Part shown: positions 4,772 to 5,567 of the stretch, one piece after another | Layout: each line of letters starts with the position of its first letter | How positions within the stretch are numbered: position 1 is the stretch's first letter | Source of the DNA: Candidatus Shapirobacteria bacterium | GTDB lineage: Bacteria; Patescibacteriota; Microgenomatia; UBA12405 | Assembly: GCA_003647605.1 (NCBI GenBank) | Contig: QMND01000050.1 | Span: 1 to 5,567, forward strand | Direction: 5' to 3' | Length of the DNA stretch: 5,567 nt | The notes under the pieces: model-generated | Told to the model about the DNA's origin: nothing | Databases searched by the model: none | What the model saw: the letters and a program-made list of their open reading frames with translations, nothing else | Position numbers and translations under genes: made by a program

Positions 4772-4986
4772 AGGATATTGCAAGCAATCCAACTGACTAC
4801 AAGATATGCAAGAAATGCGGACATTTCGCGTGGTATGAAAACGATACGTGTCCAAACTGTATGGCACACGAGTTTGACAATGATTCCAAGAAGGTAGAGA
4901 AGAAGGCAATTGCCCTGATAGATAGCTACATAGAGGAAGATGGATACACAGAGGACGAGGCACTTGGCATAATCATTGATATTTAG
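4756..4986 (+). CDS. Small zinc-ribbon protein with C-terminal helix pair
   Basis: This 76-residue protein has a compact zinc ribbon at residues 18-35, CKKCGHFAWYENDTCPNC, with ten residues between the two CxxC knuckles, the spacing of rubredoxin-like and short RNA-polymerase-type ribbons. The first 12 residues form a helix (MEATLEDIASNP). Residues 44-76 are acidic and helical (KKVEKKAIALIDSYIEEDGYTEDEALGIIIDI). The EDGYTEDEAL segment resembles the tail of small zinc-finger proteins I recall from phages, though I cannot name the family. It has one of the strongest Shine-Dalgarno sites in the window, so it may be well expressed. The ribbon probably holds structural zinc; a regulatory role by contact with host polymerase or translation factors is speculation. 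Confidence 0.82.
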   Translation: MEATLEDIASNPTDYKICKKCGHFAWYENDTCPNCMAHEFDNDSKKVEKKAIALIDSYIEEDGYTEDEALGIIIDI

Positions 4987-4997
4987 AGGCGAATGAT

Positions 4998-5516
4998 ATG
5001 GCATACGGTATAGAGATTGTTCTCGGATGGAATCTAAATGATTTTTGCAAGCTCTTCAACTTCCCATATCCAGATGACCCAGAGAACGATTGGGACAAGT
5101 GGGAGGATTGGGAGGACAAGGTTGCAGACATAATGGAATCCGAATTGAAATACGCACAGTTAGAGGGCTTGAAGAGACACGGAGTTATACTCAAGTTTAT
5201 AAAGACAGATGACCTGTTGCCAGATTGGTATATTGGAATACTAACTCCATATGGGGAGAGAATGTTTTCTCCAGCGAGAATGGAAGTGTTCTTTGATCCA
5301 GATGAGTTAGGTGAGGAATTTCCAGATGACGTATTGGTTGGTGTTGCATTAGCAAAGAGATATTTCCCTGTATATCTCGACTGGAAAGAAAATGGATATG
5401 CACCGAATTTTTGTATAAGCGATTCTAAGCTCACTATGGTGGAGACGTTCAAGCAACTCGTTGGAGATGACAGGTTCAAGACTGCAAAGCTATATGTAAA
5501 GGAGAGATGGTATTGA
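4998..5516 (+). CDS. Acidic, Trp-rich alpha/beta protein of unknown function
   Basis: I do not recognise this 172-residue protein. The N-terminal part is strikingly rich in Trp and acid (DDPENDWDKWEDWEDK, 26-41), followed by a helix at 42-60. Residues 62-69 (GVILKFIK) and 76-85 (DWYIGILTPY) look like strands, 94-111 is an acidic loop with PDELGEEFPDD, and 112-130 (VLVGVALAKRYFPVYLDWK) a helix then a strand. The C-terminal 142-170 is helical then strand (TMVETFKQLV, TAKLYVKERWY). There is no known catalytic motif, signal peptide or membrane segment. Its acidity could suit a DNA-mimic protein, but the acidic residues are clustered rather than spread, so this is weak. The start has GAGG 8 bases upstream, 11 bases after the previous stop. 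Confidence 0.78.
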   Translation: MAYGIEIVLGWNLNDFCKLFNFPYPDDPENDWDKWEDWEDKVADIMESELKYAQLEGLKRHGVILKFIKTDDLLPDWYIGILTPYGERMFSPARMEVFFDPDELGEEFPDDVLVGVALAKRYFPVYLDWKENGYAPNFCISDSKLTMVETFKQLVGDDRFKTAKLYVKERWY

Positions 5517-5567
5517 AGTGTCCTAACTGTGGATCAAGAGACGTTGAGGTTGCATTCTCCACGATTC
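5513..5567 (+). CDS. N-terminal fragment of a zinc-ribbon protein, cut by the window end
   Basis: Only 18 residues are visible: M/L-K-CPNCGSRDVEVAFSTI. An N-terminal K-CPxCGS knuckle is the usual opening of a zinc ribbon, so a second Cys pair is expected beyond the window. TTG 5513 is chosen because GGAG at 5501-5504 lies 8 bases before it and its TTGA overlap with the previous stop is like the ATGA overlaps elsewhere. The in-frame ATG 5507 would add M-V but leaves only 2 bases after the Shine-Dalgarno site. No frame break is seen up to base 5567. Confidence 0.65.
   Translation, partial: MKCPNCGSRDVEVAFSTI

Noticed and set aside
4973..5479. 168-codon open frame on the - strand
   Set aside because: It lies fully opposite the 172-residue + strand gene, has Ser/Leu-rich low-complexity content typical of antisense frames of purine-rich genes, and has no supporting neighbour on that strand.
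1..5567. tRNA, rRNA, CRISPR array, transposon ends or integrase site
   Set aside because: No cloverleaf, regular direct repeat, terminal inverted repeat or recombinase gene was seen, and coding sequence fills nearly all bases.

Overview
The window is one unbroken run of 17 short genes, all on the + strand. No gap between genes exceeds about 11 bases, and most neighbours overlap by 1 to 20 bases. There is no visible promoter, terminator or RNA gene and no gene on the - strand. This packing, the small average protein size (about 90 residues) and the lack of housekeeping genes point to the early or accessory region of a virus or a virus-like or plasmid-like element. The coding strand is rich in purines. 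Arg is mostly AGA/AGG, Ile mostly ATA and Pro mostly CCA. Shine-Dalgarno sites are of the GGAG, GAGG and GGTGA type. These traits suit an archaeal host, perhaps a thermophilic euryarchaeon, but a phage of a thermophilic bacterium is not excluded. No gene fixes the host.

Left part (1-1573): a small unknown protein is followed by a clear Ku homologue of the prokaryotic NHEJ type (217-1053). Four bases downstream is a 171-residue protein whose last ~105 residues look like a single DNA sliding-clamp domain (1058-1573). A DNA-end-binding ring next to a clamp-like protein suggests a small DNA repair, replication or genome-end module. No ligase, polymerase or nuclease is visible here.

Middle and right part (1566-5567): fourteen small genes follow. 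Five complete proteins and one at the right edge carry paired or clustered cysteines typical of zinc ribbons or similar metal-binding knuckles (1832-2074, 2675-2941, 3448-3810, 3801-3989, 4756-4986, 5513-end). One 204-residue protein (2071-2685) belongs to a family I recognise from phages and integrative elements, marked by SPREWDNLG and WDSGQVGFIY, with no function known to me. The others are acidic, mostly helical or small beta-rich proteins that I cannot name. Three real but very short genes lie at 3995-4162, 4431-4610 and 4607-4771 and would be missed with a 60-codon cut-off.

The genes are probably read from one upstream promoter outside the window and tuned by translational coupling, since nearly every start codon sits in or just after the preceding stop and has its own Shine-Dalgarno site inside the upstream gene. 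Apart from Ku, functions are inference or unknown.
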